Positions 49,782 to 58,863 of a DNA stretch of 64,000 nucleotides are shown in pieces. This DNA comes from Bradyrhizobium canariense (lineage in GTDB: Bacteria > Pseudomonadota > Alphaproteobacteria > Rhizobiales > Xanthobacteraceae), in assembly GCF_900105125.1 (NCBI RefSeq), contig NZ_LT629750.1:3472001-3536000 (forward strand), given 5' to 3'. Each line of letters begins with the position of its first letter. Position 1 is the first letter of the stretch. The notes beneath the pieces were generated by a model. That model saw only the letters and a list, made by a program, of their open reading frames with translations. It ran no database searches and was not told the origin of the DNA. A program made the translations under genes and the position numbers.

Positions 49782-50558
49782 ATGACCCAGATTCAGTCCA
49801 TCAGTCCGGAAGTTCCGGCAAATCGAATGCCGAGATTCATCGGATTTCTCTACGGGCTCGTCGCCTATTTCGCGTTTTTTGGCACAATTCTTTACGCGAT
49901 CGGCTTCGTCGGCGGTTACGCCGTACCGAAGACCATCGACAGCGGCCAGGAATCGTCCGTAACGGAGGCGCTCGCCGTCAACCTGCTCCTGATGTCGTTA
50001 TTTGCCGTGCAGCACAGCGTGATGGCGCGCAAGCAGTTCAAGGAGTGGTGGACTCAATACGTACCGAAGCCGGTCGAGCGCAGCACCTATGTGCTGTTCG
50101 CGAGCCTGTGTCTCATGCTGCTGTTCTGGCAGTGGCGCCCGATGCCGGCAATTGTTTGGCAGATCAGCGAGCCAGATGTCGCAGTGACGGTCGCAACGCT
50201 GTCGTTGGGGGGTTGGGTGATCGTGTTCACCAGCACCTTCCTGATCAATCATTTCGAGCTGTTCGGCTTGCACCAGGTCACCAACAACCTCACCGGCCAT
50301 GAGATGCCGCCGCCGCGTTTCCGGACGCCGCTGTACTACAATTTCGTGCGGCACCCGATCTATCTCGGCTTCATCATCGCGTTCTGGGCCGCGCCCACCA
50401 TGACAGTCGGGCATCTGCTGTTCGCGGCGGTGACCACGGCCTATATTTTCGTCGGAATTTTTCTTGAAGAACACGATCTGGTCGAGATGTTTGGCGATGA
50501 ATATCGCCAGTATAAGCAACGCGTATCGATGTTGCTGCCCTGGCGCAAATCGGCCTGA
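49782..50558 (+). CDS. mddA: MddA-like methanethiol S-methyltransferase
   Basis: 258 residues, five or six TM helices. LFAVQHSVMARKQFKEWWTQ, ERSTYVLFASLCLMLLFWQW, FVRHPIYLGFIIAFWAAPTM and FLEEHDLVEMFGDEYRQYKQ are the hallmarks of the MddA/NnrU-like branch of isoprenylcysteine methyltransferase-type membrane enzymes, which make dimethyl sulfide from methanethiol using SAM. An MddA from Bradyrhizobium is, to my knowledge, functional. The name is a good guess, not proven. It is followed by a GFA-family gene after 32 bases, probably one operon. Confidence 0.8.
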   Translation: MTQIQSISPEVPANRMPRFIGFLYGLVAYFAFFGTILYAIGFVGGYAVPKTIDSGQESSVTEALAVNLLLMSLFAVQHSVMARKQFKEWWTQYVPKPVERSTYVLFASLCLMLLFWQWRPMPAIVWQISEPDVAVTVATLSLGGWVIVFTSTFLINHFELFGLHQVTNNLTGHEMPPPRFRTPLYYNFVRHPIYLGFIIAFWAAPTMTVGHLLFAAVTTAYIFVGIFLEEHDLVEMFGDEYRQYKQRVSMLLPWRKSA

Positions 50559-50590
50559 TCAAGACTCAATTTCAGCAAGGAACATATGAA

Positions 50591-51013
50591 ATGGATCACA
50601 TTGGAAATTGTTTTTGCGGCACCGTCGAAGTGACGGTCACCGGTTCGCCCGAAGCTATGGGCTATTGCCATTGCCGCTCATGCCGCTCGTGGTCGGGCGG
50701 TCCCGTCAACGCATTCAGCCTCTGGAAGCCCGAAGCTGTCAGGATCACGGCCGGCGCAAACCATGTCGCGACCTTCGCCAAGACCGAAATGAGCCAGCGC
50801 AAATATTGCACGAAATGCGGCGGCCACCTGATGGCCAATCATCCGCCGATCAACCTCGTCGACGTGTTCGCGGCCACGATTCCGACGCTGGCGTTCACGC
50901 CCGGGGTTCATGTCAATTACGCCGAAACGGTATTGCCGATGCGGGACGGCTTGCCGAAACTGAAAGACTTCCCGTCCGAGTTCGGTGGTTCAGGCGAAGT
51001 CATCACCGACTAG
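50591..51013 (+). CDS. GFA-family (Mss4-like) zinc protein
   Basis: 140 residues. NCFCGTVEV, YCHCRSCRSWSG and KYCTKCGGHLM carry the zinc-binding cysteines of the glutathione-dependent formaldehyde-activating enzyme family. Family members act on or bind small thiol adducts; the catalysis is doubted for many. Position right after mddA suggests a role with formaldehyde- or thiol-derived compounds in methanethiol metabolism; this is inference from context. Confidence 0.9.
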   Translation: MDHIGNCFCGTVEVTVTGSPEAMGYCHCRSCRSWSGGPVNAFSLWKPEAVRITAGANHVATFAKTEMSQRKYCTKCGGHLMANHPPINLVDVFAATIPTLAFTPGVHVNYAETVLPMRDGLPKLKDFPSEFGGSGEVITD

Positions 51014-51208
51014 GGAATGATTTCACGATAGCGACAATGCGGCGAACACTGTTCGTCGCCCGCTGATCCATGACTCGTGCCGCGCGACTCCTGAAATTCT
51101 CAGGAATCGGCGGCGAAACTTTTTTGGAAGGTGAACCTTATTTTTTTGAAGTGAACCTTGGCACTTTGGCTCCGACGAAAATAATGAATATGAGCTGGAG
51201 ACAGACGG

Positions 51209-53017
51209 ATGATTTTTTCTGATACCAAGACTTTCGTTACCGGCGACCGCGTCGAACGGCGGCTGGCTGCGATACTGGTGGCGGATGTCGCCGGTTACTC
51301 GCGCCTCATGCACACGAGCGAAGAAGCGACGCATGCACGCGTGACCGCGCTTTTGACCAACACCGTGCTGCCGGCGATCTCAGGACATGGCGGCCGCGTC
51401 ATCAAGAGCACCGGTGACGGATTTCTCGCCGAGTTTCCCAGCGCCGTGGATGCGGTGCGGGCCGCAATGCAGTTCCAGGGCGGCGTCTACAAGCTCGCGA
51501 TCCCTGACGCGCCCGACGAGCGGATTCTGTTCCGCGTCGGCATCCATATCGGCGACATCATCGTCGGCACGCAGGATATCTTCGGAGACGGCGTCAACAT
51601 CGCGGCGCGGCTCGAGGGCATCGCCGAACCCGGCGGGATCTGTCTTTCGTCCTCGGTGTTCGACCAGGTCCACGGCAAGATCGGAATTGAATTCGCCGAT
51701 CTGGGTGCGCGCGACCTCAAGAATATTGCCCGCCCGATCCGGGCCTATGCCGTCGTTCCCGACGGCTCAAGCGCGACGACGCCGAACGGCGGCGTCATGC
51801 CGGCGCCGCTATCGGCGCCGCGCTTCTCGATCGTGGTGCTGCCGTTCGTCAACATCGGCGATGACCCCGAGCAGGAATATTTTGTCGATGGCGTGATCGA
51901 GAGCCTGACCACGGATCTGTCGCGTATCTACGGCTCGTTCGTGATCGCCCGCAACACCGCGTTTGCGTTCAAGGGCAAGTCGCCCGACGTGCGGCAGATC
52001 GGCCGCGAACTCAATGTTCGTTATGTGCTTGAGGGCTCGGTGCAGCGAAACGGCAACCGGCTGCGGATCAATGTCCAGCTGATCGACGCCGAAACCGGCA
52101 ATCATCTCTGGGCCGAGCGGTTCGACAAGCCGCTCGCCGATTTCTTCGACATGCAGGATGAAATCGTGTCGCGGCTCGCCAACGCGCTCGATGCACAGCT
52201 CATCGAGGCCGAGGCGCGGCGGGCGGGACGCTCGCCGCATCCCGATGCCATGGACCTGTATTTCCAGGGCCGGGCGTACTGGAACAAGGGAATGACGCCG
52301 GAATATCTGACGCAGGCGATGGATTTCTTCGAACGCGCGCTGGCGCTCGACGCCGGGCACGTCGATGCGATGGTCGGCTGGGCCACCGTGGTTGCCAGCA
52401 TAGCCGGCTCGTTTGCCAGCGACGACCGGGCCGCCCAGCTCGCGGCGGCGGAGACGACCCTGACCAAGGTGTTGTCGATGGCGCCCCGGCATGCCTGGGC
52501 GCATCTGACGCTGGGCGCGGTGCAGATGTTCACCAATCGGGCTGCCCAAGGCATCGGCGAATGCGAACGGGCATTGACGCTGGATCATAATCTGGCGGAC
52601 GCGCATGCCTGCATCGGCATGGGCAAGTATTTTGCCGGCCGTGCGGAGGAGACCGAAGCCCATATCCTCGAAGCACTGCGGCTCTCGCCACGCGACGTCC
52701 ATGCCTACCGCTGGATGCAGTTCGTCGGAATCGCCAAGGCACAGCTTGGGGCAGACATCGAAGCAGTTTCGTGGCTGCGCCGGAGCATCGAAGCCAACCG
52801 CAATTTTCCGCTCGCGCATTTTCATCTGGCGGAGGCGCTGGCATTGCTGGGCCAACTGGACGAGGCGCGGGCCGCGGCAAAGGCGGGGCTGGCGCTGCAG
52901 CCGGACTTTACCCTGCGCCGTTACCGCATGAATGCCTTGAGCGACAATCCGGCCTATCTCGCCGGACGCGCGCGGAGCGCCGAAGGCATGCGGCTCGCCG
53001 GTGTGCCGGAGGGCTGA
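51209..53017 (+). CDS. cytoplasmic adenylate/guanylate cyclase with TolB-like and TPR domains
   Basis: 602 residues. Class III cyclase domain at about 15-190: AAILVADVAGYSRLM holds the first metal Asp, STGDGFLAEFPSAVDAVRAA the second, and FGDGVNIAARLEGIAEPGGI the transition-state Asn. Then the TolB-N-like module at about 215-330 (IVVLPFVNIGDDPEQEYFVD, VRYVLEGSVQRNGNRLRINV) and TPR repeats to the end. No membrane segment. Its C-terminal two thirds parallel the winged-helix protein at 48033. The upstream region has GTGAACCTT twice (51130-51170). Confidence 0.92.
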   Translation: MIFSDTKTFVTGDRVERRLAAILVADVAGYSRLMHTSEEATHARVTALLTNTVLPAISGHGGRVIKSTGDGFLAEFPSAVDAVRAAMQFQGGVYKLAIPDAPDERILFRVGIHIGDIIVGTQDIFGDGVNIAARLEGIAEPGGICLSSSVFDQVHGKIGIEFADLGARDLKNIARPIRAYAVVPDGSSATTPNGGVMPAPLSAPRFSIVVLPFVNIGDDPEQEYFVDGVIESLTTDLSRIYGSFVIARNTAFAFKGKSPDVRQIGRELNVRYVLEGSVQRNGNRLRINVQLIDAETGNHLWAERFDKPLADFFDMQDEIVSRLANALDAQLIEAEARRAGRSPHPDAMDLYFQGRAYWNKGMTPEYLTQAMDFFERALALDAGHVDAMVGWATVVASIAGSFASDDRAAQLAAAETTLTKVLSMAPRHAWAHLTLGAVQMFTNRAAQGIGECERALTLDHNLADAHACIGMGKYFAGRAEETEAHILEALRLSPRDVHAYRWMQFVGIAKAQLGADIEAVSWLRRSIEANRNFPLAHFHLAEALALLGQLDEARAAAKAGLALQPDFTLRRYRMNALSDNPAYLAGRARSAEGMRLAGVPEG

Positions 53018-53317
53018 GAAACGCATCCGGATGGAACCGGTTTGTCGACGTCGAAACGAAAGGCACAGATGGCCTCATGGCGAAACGTCTCCGGCACGGA
53101 GATCCCCCCGCGTCCGGATTCACCGTCATGGCCATCACGGTCGTCCCGGCCTGACCCTGAAAAAGGTAGAAATCGCAGACATTAATGCGCCGGTCTTCGC
53201 GCGCGCCAGGCGTATCGAAATGGTGCCGTCCACTAAATCCGGTAAATTGCGGCCGGCGGTCCTGAAATCACGTCCGTGCGTCCGAAGCGGCGGGTTCCGA
53301 CGCCTGCACAAGTCATC
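53018..53317. other. gene-free stretch
   Basis: Between the cyclase gene and the repeat array; open frames are short and have no ribosome site. GGAACCGG...AACG at 53035 is not a match to the EcfG consensus. Confidence 0.4.
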
Positions 53318-53582
53318 CTTTTCAAGGATCTGGATTAAGTCTCAGTCTTTGGCGCAGGGGTTACTTGCGGTGATTTTCCGCGTCACATCCGGGACGAGAA
53401 TGTGGATTAAATGTGGACTCTTTGCGGCTGAACTTGCTTGCCTTTTCCAGTCAAAAAGGCCGCTTGAATTAGTTCAGACCAAGAATGTGAATGAACTGTC
53501 AGTTCTTCGTGCCCGGCGGTGCACTTCACCCAATTTCGCCCGATGTCGTCGACTTAAGAATCTGGATTAAGTCGTAAGACTT
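53318..53582. repeat. degenerate direct-repeat array (AAGAATSTGGATTAAGT)
   Basis: Four related units start near 53323 (GGATCTGGATTAAGTCTC), 53392 (GAATGTGGATTAAATGTG), 53484 (GAATGTGAATGAACTGTC) and 53555 (GAATCTGGATTAAGTCGT), about 70-90 bases apart. The last two run straight into palindromes, GAACTGTCAGTTC and AAGTCGTAAGACTT. No reading frame links them. Lies just past the ilvC terminator, on the far side from ilvC. Confidence 0.5.
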
Positions 53583-53590
53583 ACACCGAC

Positions 53591-53625
53591 AAAAAAGCGA
53601 GATCGCAATCGGCGATCTCGCTTTC
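53591..53625 (-). terminator. Rho-independent terminator of the ilvC transcript
   Basis: On the minus strand AGCGAGATCGC-CGATT-GCGATCTCGCT, 11 perfect pairs, then TTTTTTG. About 195 bases beyond the ilvC stop. It also reads as a weaker terminator in the plus direction. Confidence 0.85.
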
Positions 53626-53678
53626 GGAATATGACGACCAAGGTTTAATTTTTCGTGTGCCGCCGGGTAGAGGCCGGT

Positions 53679-54920
<1,242 letters not shown>

Positions 54921-54974
54921 CTAGTCCATTTTGGCCGCAAGGGGAAACCCGTTTCTGCATGGCGCGCTGCGGCA

Positions 54975-55577
54975 TCATGCGTCCATGAAAACGGGGTAGA
55001 GCGAGGCAAGCAGCAGCAGCGCCATGACGATGTTGAACGCCCGTACCGCGCGAGGGGACGTCAGCACAGGCCGCAGCGAAGTACCGAACATCGCCCAGGT
55101 CAGCGAGGACAAGGCGCCCAGAAACAGGCTGAGCGCGACCTGCATTGCGATGTTCCAGGGGAAGGACGCGATGGCGGCATACGCCGTGATGGTGCCGATC
55201 ACCATGACCCACCCCTTGGCGTTGATCCACTGGAACAGCACCGCGCCCCAGAACGTCATCGGCCCGCGCCGCTCGTCCTGATCGGGCTTGACCGGATCCG
55301 ACATCGCGATCGCAATGGCGAGATAGATCAGATAGGCGACGCCGGCGTATTTCAGGACGGTCTGCAGCACCGGATAGGCGATGAAGATGGTTCCGAGGCC
55401 GAGGCCGACGGCCCCGACCATGAAGGCAAACCCGATCGTGATGCCCGCGATATGCGGCAGCGTCGGACGAAAGCCGTAGGTTAGCCCGGACGACAGCAGC
55501 ATGATGTTGTTCGGCCCCGGCGTGAAGAACATCACGACGGCGAACATGACAAAGGCAATCAGGAGCGAATGCGACAT
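54975..55577 (-). CDS. LysE family amino acid exporter
   Basis: 200 residues, six TM helices. FMFTPGPNNIMLLSSGLTYG (FFTPGPNN in the sequence) is the N-terminal signature, then FRPTLPHIAGITIGFAFMVG and the conserved PKGWVM-type segment NAKGWVMVIGTITAYA. LysE/RhtB proteins export amino acids or derivatives. Nine bases after the EamA gene and upstream of ilvC, so a role in exporting branched-chain amino acids, threonine or homoserine is plausible, but this rests on context. Confidence 0.93.
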   Translation of the reverse strand: MSHSLLIAFVMFAVVMFFTPGPNNIMLLSSGLTYGFRPTLPHIAGITIGFAFMVGAVGLGLGTIFIAYPVLQTVLKYAGVAYLIYLAIAIAMSDPVKPDQDERRGPMTFWGAVLFQWINAKGWVMVIGTITAYAAIASFPWNIAMQVALSLFLGALSSLTWAMFGTSLRPVLTSPRAVRAFNIVMALLLLASLYPVFMDA

Positions 55578-55586
55578 TGGCGGCCC

Positions 55587-56477
55587 TCATGCGATCTTCG
55601 GCAAAGCTTGTTCGGAAGAGGCTTGCGGCCGTTTCGACAGCAGCATGACCGCGATCCCGCCGACCACGGTGACCATCCCGGCCAGCCGCAACGGCCCGAA
55701 TTTTTCCCCGAACACGACGCTCGATGCCGCGGAACCGACGAACGGCACCAGCAGCGCGAACGGCACCACCTGCGCCGCGGTGTAATCGCGCAGCAGCCGG
55801 CCCCACAGCCAGTAGGCGATGCTGGTGGAAATTCCACCCAGCGCCAGCATGCAGATAAGGCCGGTCAGCGACATATGCGCCAGAGCCTGCCAGGTGGGTT
55901 GCGGACCATCGACAATCAGCGTCAATGGGAATAGCGGCACCGCGGCGGCAAGGCACAGCCATGCGAACAGATCGAACATCGGCGCGCCCTTGGCCCGCCG
56001 CAGCAGCAGATTGCCGATCGCGAAACTGACTGGGCAGATCATCAGCACGGCGAACGCGCCGACGCTGAAATCATACCCGACGGTGCCGCAAATCATCAGC
56101 AAGCCCACGGTCGCGACCCCGACGCCCGCGGCCTGTAATCGCGTCGGCAACTCGCCGAACGCCACCGCCGCGAACGCGATCGTGAACAGCGCCTGGCTCT
56201 GCACGATCACGCTGGAAAGGCCGACGGGAACGCCATGCGCGATGCCATAGGCTTGCGCCAGGAACTGGCCGAGAAACAAGGTCAAGCTGATCGCGATCAG
56301 AAGCGGCCAGGAGATATCAGGCTTGCGCACGAACAGGCACGGCAACGCCGCGATGGCAAACCGCAGCGTCGTCATCAGCGCCGGCGAAAACTCGTCGAGC
56401 GCGATCCGGCTCGCGACAAAGGCGAGGCCCCAGATCACCGCCACCAGGACGGCAAGACCGACGTCGGCTGGCTTCAT
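55587..56477 (-). CDS. EamA/DMT superfamily transporter
   Basis: 296 residues from the ATG at 56477. Ten TM helices in two EamA repeats: VAVIWGLAFVASRIALDEFS, PALMTTLRFAIAALPCLFVR in the first and SFAIGNLLLRRAKGAPMFDL, SIAYWLWGRLLRDYTAAQVV, PFALLVPFVGSAASSVVFGE in the second. Members export amino acids and metabolites (YdeD/RhtA-like). It sits 8 bases after a methyltransferase gene and 9 bases before lysE, inside the ilv operon, so it is co-transcribed with ilvN. Confidence 0.92.
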   Translation of the reverse strand: MKPADVGLAVLVAVIWGLAFVASRIALDEFSPALMTTLRFAIAALPCLFVRKPDISWPLLIAISLTLFLGQFLAQAYGIAHGVPVGLSSVIVQSQALFTIAFAAVAFGELPTRLQAAGVGVATVGLLMICGTVGYDFSVGAFAVLMICPVSFAIGNLLLRRAKGAPMFDLFAWLCLAAAVPLFPLTLIVDGPQPTWQALAHMSLTGLICMLALGGISTSIAYWLWGRLLRDYTAAQVVPFALLVPFVGSAASSVVFGEKFGPLRLAGMVTVVGGIAVMLLSKRPQASSEQALPKIA

Positions 56478-56485
56478 CGAATTGC

Positions 56486-57181
56486 CTAACTCTGCTCGCC
56501 GGATTTCGGCTTGCGCAGCAGATAGGTGCCGTGCAGCGGCGCGTGATAATCGGCGGAGACCAGCGAGAAGCCGACATCGGTCAACATACGCTCGATCACC
56601 CAGCCGAAGGTCGAATGCTCGTCGCGCATATGGGTGACGACGCTGTCGCGCGCGAAGCCGTGGTTCTTGATATTGAAATCCGCCCACTGCCCGATGTCGC
56701 GATCGGAACCGTCGGGCGTGCTGACGAAGACGATATCGCGCAGGAAGAAGCAGGCGCCCGGCTTCAGCGCATTATAGATCCGCGACATCGCCACCGCCTT
56801 CCAGAAATCCGGCAGGTGATGCAGCGTGAACTCGCTGGCGACGAGATCATACGAATTGGGCTCGTAGGCAAAACTCAACAGCCCCGCCGACTGGGTGCGG
56901 ATCGCGAGCTTGCGGTCACGGGCCTGGATGTCCGCGAGCGCCAGCATGGCCGGCGAAATATCGATCGCGTCGACCTCGGCGCCGAGCTGCGCGGCTTCGC
57001 ACGCCAGCACGCCGTTGCCACATCCGATATCGGCCACCCGCCAGCCGCGCTGCACCCCCAGCATGGTCAGCGCCGCGCGGGCGCGGACGTCGCGGTCGTC
57101 ATCGCAGTCGTAGATCGAAGCGACAGCGGAATCGAGGCCGATCTGTCCCCGCTCGTTATAGTACCAGTCGCGCGCCAGCAT
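56486..57181 (-). CDS. class I SAM-dependent methyltransferase in the ilv operon
   Basis: 231 residues, starting 3 bases after ilvN ends. VADIGCGNGVLACEAAQLGA is motif I, VDAIDISPAMLALADIQARD motif II, YDLVASEFTLHHLPDFWKAV motif post-II. UbiE/Methyltransf_11 style. Its tight linkage with ilvN and two transporters suggests a substrate in the same metabolic area, yet nothing in the sequence names it. MLARDWYYNERGQIGLD at the start is typical of a subgroup found in Rhizobiales. Confidence 0.88.
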   Translation of the reverse strand: MLARDWYYNERGQIGLDSAVASIYDCDDDRDVRARAALTMLGVQRGWRVADIGCGNGVLACEAAQLGAEVDAIDISPAMLALADIQARDRKLAIRTQSAGLLSFAYEPNSYDLVASEFTLHHLPDFWKAVAMSRIYNALKPGACFFLRDIVFVSTPDGSDRDIGQWADFNIKNHGFARDSVVTHMRDEHSTFGWVIERMLTDVGFSLVSADYHAPLHGTYLLRKPKSGEQS

Positions 57182-57184
57182 GGT

Positions 57185-57727
57185 TCACATCCCCTCGGGC
57201 CCGCGCCCGATTGCGGCAACCCCGGTGCGTGACACTTCGACAAGGCCGAGCGGACGCATCAGGTCGATGAATTGATTGATCTTGGCGGAATTGCCGGTGA
57301 TCTCGAACACGAAGCTTTCGGTGGTGGCGTCGATCACCCGGGCACGGAACGCGTCCGCAAGCCGCAGCGCCTCGACGCGATTGTCGCCGCCGCCGCGCAC
57401 CTTGACCATCGCCAGCTCGCGCTCGATCGAACGGCCGGTCAGCGTCATGTCGACGACACGGTAGACCGGGATCATGCGGTCGAGCTGATGCTTGATCTGC
57501 TCGATCACCATCGGCGTTCCCGTCGTCACGATGGTGATGCGGGAAAGGTGTTTCTGGCTCTCGGTCTCGGAGACGGTGAGACTTTCGATGTTGTAGCCGC
57601 GGCCAGAGAACAGCCCGATCACGCGCGCGAGCACACCCGGCTCGTTCTGCACGAGCACCGAGAGCGTGTGCGACTCGGTCGGATCATGGCGGTCTTCCAT
57701 GAAATAGGCGGATGCGGGCTGGTTCAT
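57185..57727 (-). CDS. ilvN: acetolactate synthase small subunit
   Basis: 180 residues. Regulatory subunit of acetolactate synthase, binding valine through its ACT domain at about 18-95: HTLSVLVQNEPGVLARVIGL, FSGRGYNIESLTVSETE. The C-terminal half (KVRGGGDNRVEALRLADAFR ... FIDLMRPLGLVEVSRTGVAA) activates the large subunit. The size and GRGYNIESL loop match the long IlvH-type form. It starts 132 bases after the threonine dehydratase gene; a palindromic repeat lies in that gap. Confidence 0.95.
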   Translation of the reverse strand: MNQPASAYFMEDRHDPTESHTLSVLVQNEPGVLARVIGLFSGRGYNIESLTVSETESQKHLSRITIVTTGTPMVIEQIKHQLDRMIPVYRVVDMTLTGRSIERELAMVKVRGGGDNRVEALRLADAFRARVIDATTESFVFEITGNSAKINQFIDLMRPLGLVEVSRTGVAAIGRGPEGM

Positions 57728-57753
57728 TTTAAGTCCCCGTCAGTCTCTCATTG

Positions 57754-57840
57754 GTCATGCCCGGCCCTGTGCCGGGCATCCACGTCTTAATTTTCGACGA
57801 GAAGGAAGACGTGGATGGCCGGGACAAGCCCGGCCATGAC
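57754..57840. repeat. palindromic intergenic repeat (GTCATGCCCGGCC type)
   Basis: GTCATGCCCGGCCCTGTGCC-GGGCATCCACGTCTT, then a loop, then AAGACGTGGATGGCCGGGAC-AAGCCCGGCCATGAC: long imperfect inverted repeat between the dehydratase and ilvN. Could attenuate or process the operon mRNA. Confidence 0.8.
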
Positions 57841-57859
57841 GGTTTCTTTCTCAACGTAC

Positions 57860-58849
57860 TCACGCCGGCACCCGTTGTTCGGCGGGTGCCGCAACTTCCG
57901 GCCCCACCCAGCGGCGGAACAGATCAAAATCGATATTGCCGCCGCTCAGGATCAGGCCGACGCGCTGGCCCCGAATTTTTTTCTTTTCCTGCAGCGCGGC
58001 CGCAAGCGCCGCGGCGCCGGCGCCTTCCGCGAGGTTATGCGTATCGGTCCAATAAGCGCGGATCGCGGCCCCGATTTCGTCATCGGTGACCTGCACGATG
58101 CGCGATGCGCCCTTGCGGATGATCGAGAGCGCATCGGGATCTGGAATGCGGGTCGCCATGCCGTCGGCCAGCGTGTTGCTGGTTTCGGTCGTGACCACTC
58201 TGCCTGCCGCGAACGACAGCGCATAGGACGGCGCCAGGGTCGACTGCACGCCGACGATCTCCGTTTTCAATCCGAGCAGATCGCGGGCAAGAATGCAGCC
58301 GCAGATACCGGAGCCCTGCCCGATCGGCACATAGACCACACCCAGGTCCGGCGCGGCTCGCAACAGTTCAAGCGCATAGGTCGCAACGCCCAGAACCAGA
58401 TCGGGATGAAACGCCGGCACGACCTCGAGCCCGCTCGCCTCGGCGCGGCGATAGGCTTCCTCGCGCGCCGCCTGAAAGTCATCGCCATGTTCGACGAGAA
58501 CGGCGCCGAACGCCTGCATGGCGCGATTTTTCTCGACCGAATTTCCGCGCGGCACCAGGATCGTCACCGGCAAACCGTAGCGGCCCGCCGCAAACGCCAG
58601 ACTCTGGCCGTGATTGCCGCGTGTCGCCGAGATCAGCCCGACGGTAGCGGGCCGTTCGCGTTTCAGGCGATCGACATAGGTCAGCCCGCCGCGCACCTTG
58701 AAGGCGCCGGTCGGCGTGTGGTTTTCATGCTTGACGACCAGGGAAGCGCCGAGCCGTTGCGACAGCAACGGCCACGCATGCGCAGGGGTCGGCGGCATCG
58801 CGTGGCCGACAATCTCCTGCGCTCGCTCCAATTGCCCGAGGTCAAACAT
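57860..58849 (-). CDS. threonine dehydratase-like PLP enzyme without ACT domain
   Basis: 329 residues. Fold type II PLP enzyme: the lysine in HTPTGAFKVRGG binds PLP, SATRGNHGQSLAFAA positions phosphate, and IGQGSGICGCI binds the cofactor's phosphate. Expected to deaminate threonine (or serine) to 2-oxobutyrate. It lacks the C-terminal ACT-like domain of biosynthetic IlvA, so it would not be inhibited by isoleucine; it is of the TdcB or serine/threonine dehydratase class. Its place between ilvI and ilvN makes a supply role for isoleucine synthesis likely. Confidence 0.85.
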   Translation of the reverse strand: MFDLGQLERAQEIVGHAMPPTPAHAWPLLSQRLGASLVVKHENHTPTGAFKVRGGLTYVDRLKRERPATVGLISATRGNHGQSLAFAAGRYGLPVTILVPRGNSVEKNRAMQAFGAVLVEHGDDFQAAREEAYRRAEASGLEVVPAFHPDLVLGVATYALELLRAAPDLGVVYVPIGQGSGICGCILARDLLGLKTEIVGVQSTLAPSYALSFAAGRVVTTETSNTLADGMATRIPDPDALSIIRKGASRIVQVTDDEIGAAIRAYWTDTHNLAEGAGAAALAAALQEKKKIRGQRVGLILSGGNIDFDLFRRWVGPEVAAPAEQRVPA

Positions 58850-58863
58850 CTGACGGTCTCACC

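Noticed and set aside
51130..51170. GTGAACCTT direct repeat as an operator for the cyclase gene
   Set aside because: Only two 9-base copies in an AT-rich stretch; could be chance.
53318..53582. CRISPR array
   Set aside because: Units are degenerate, unevenly spaced by 70-90 bases, and there are no cas genes in the window.
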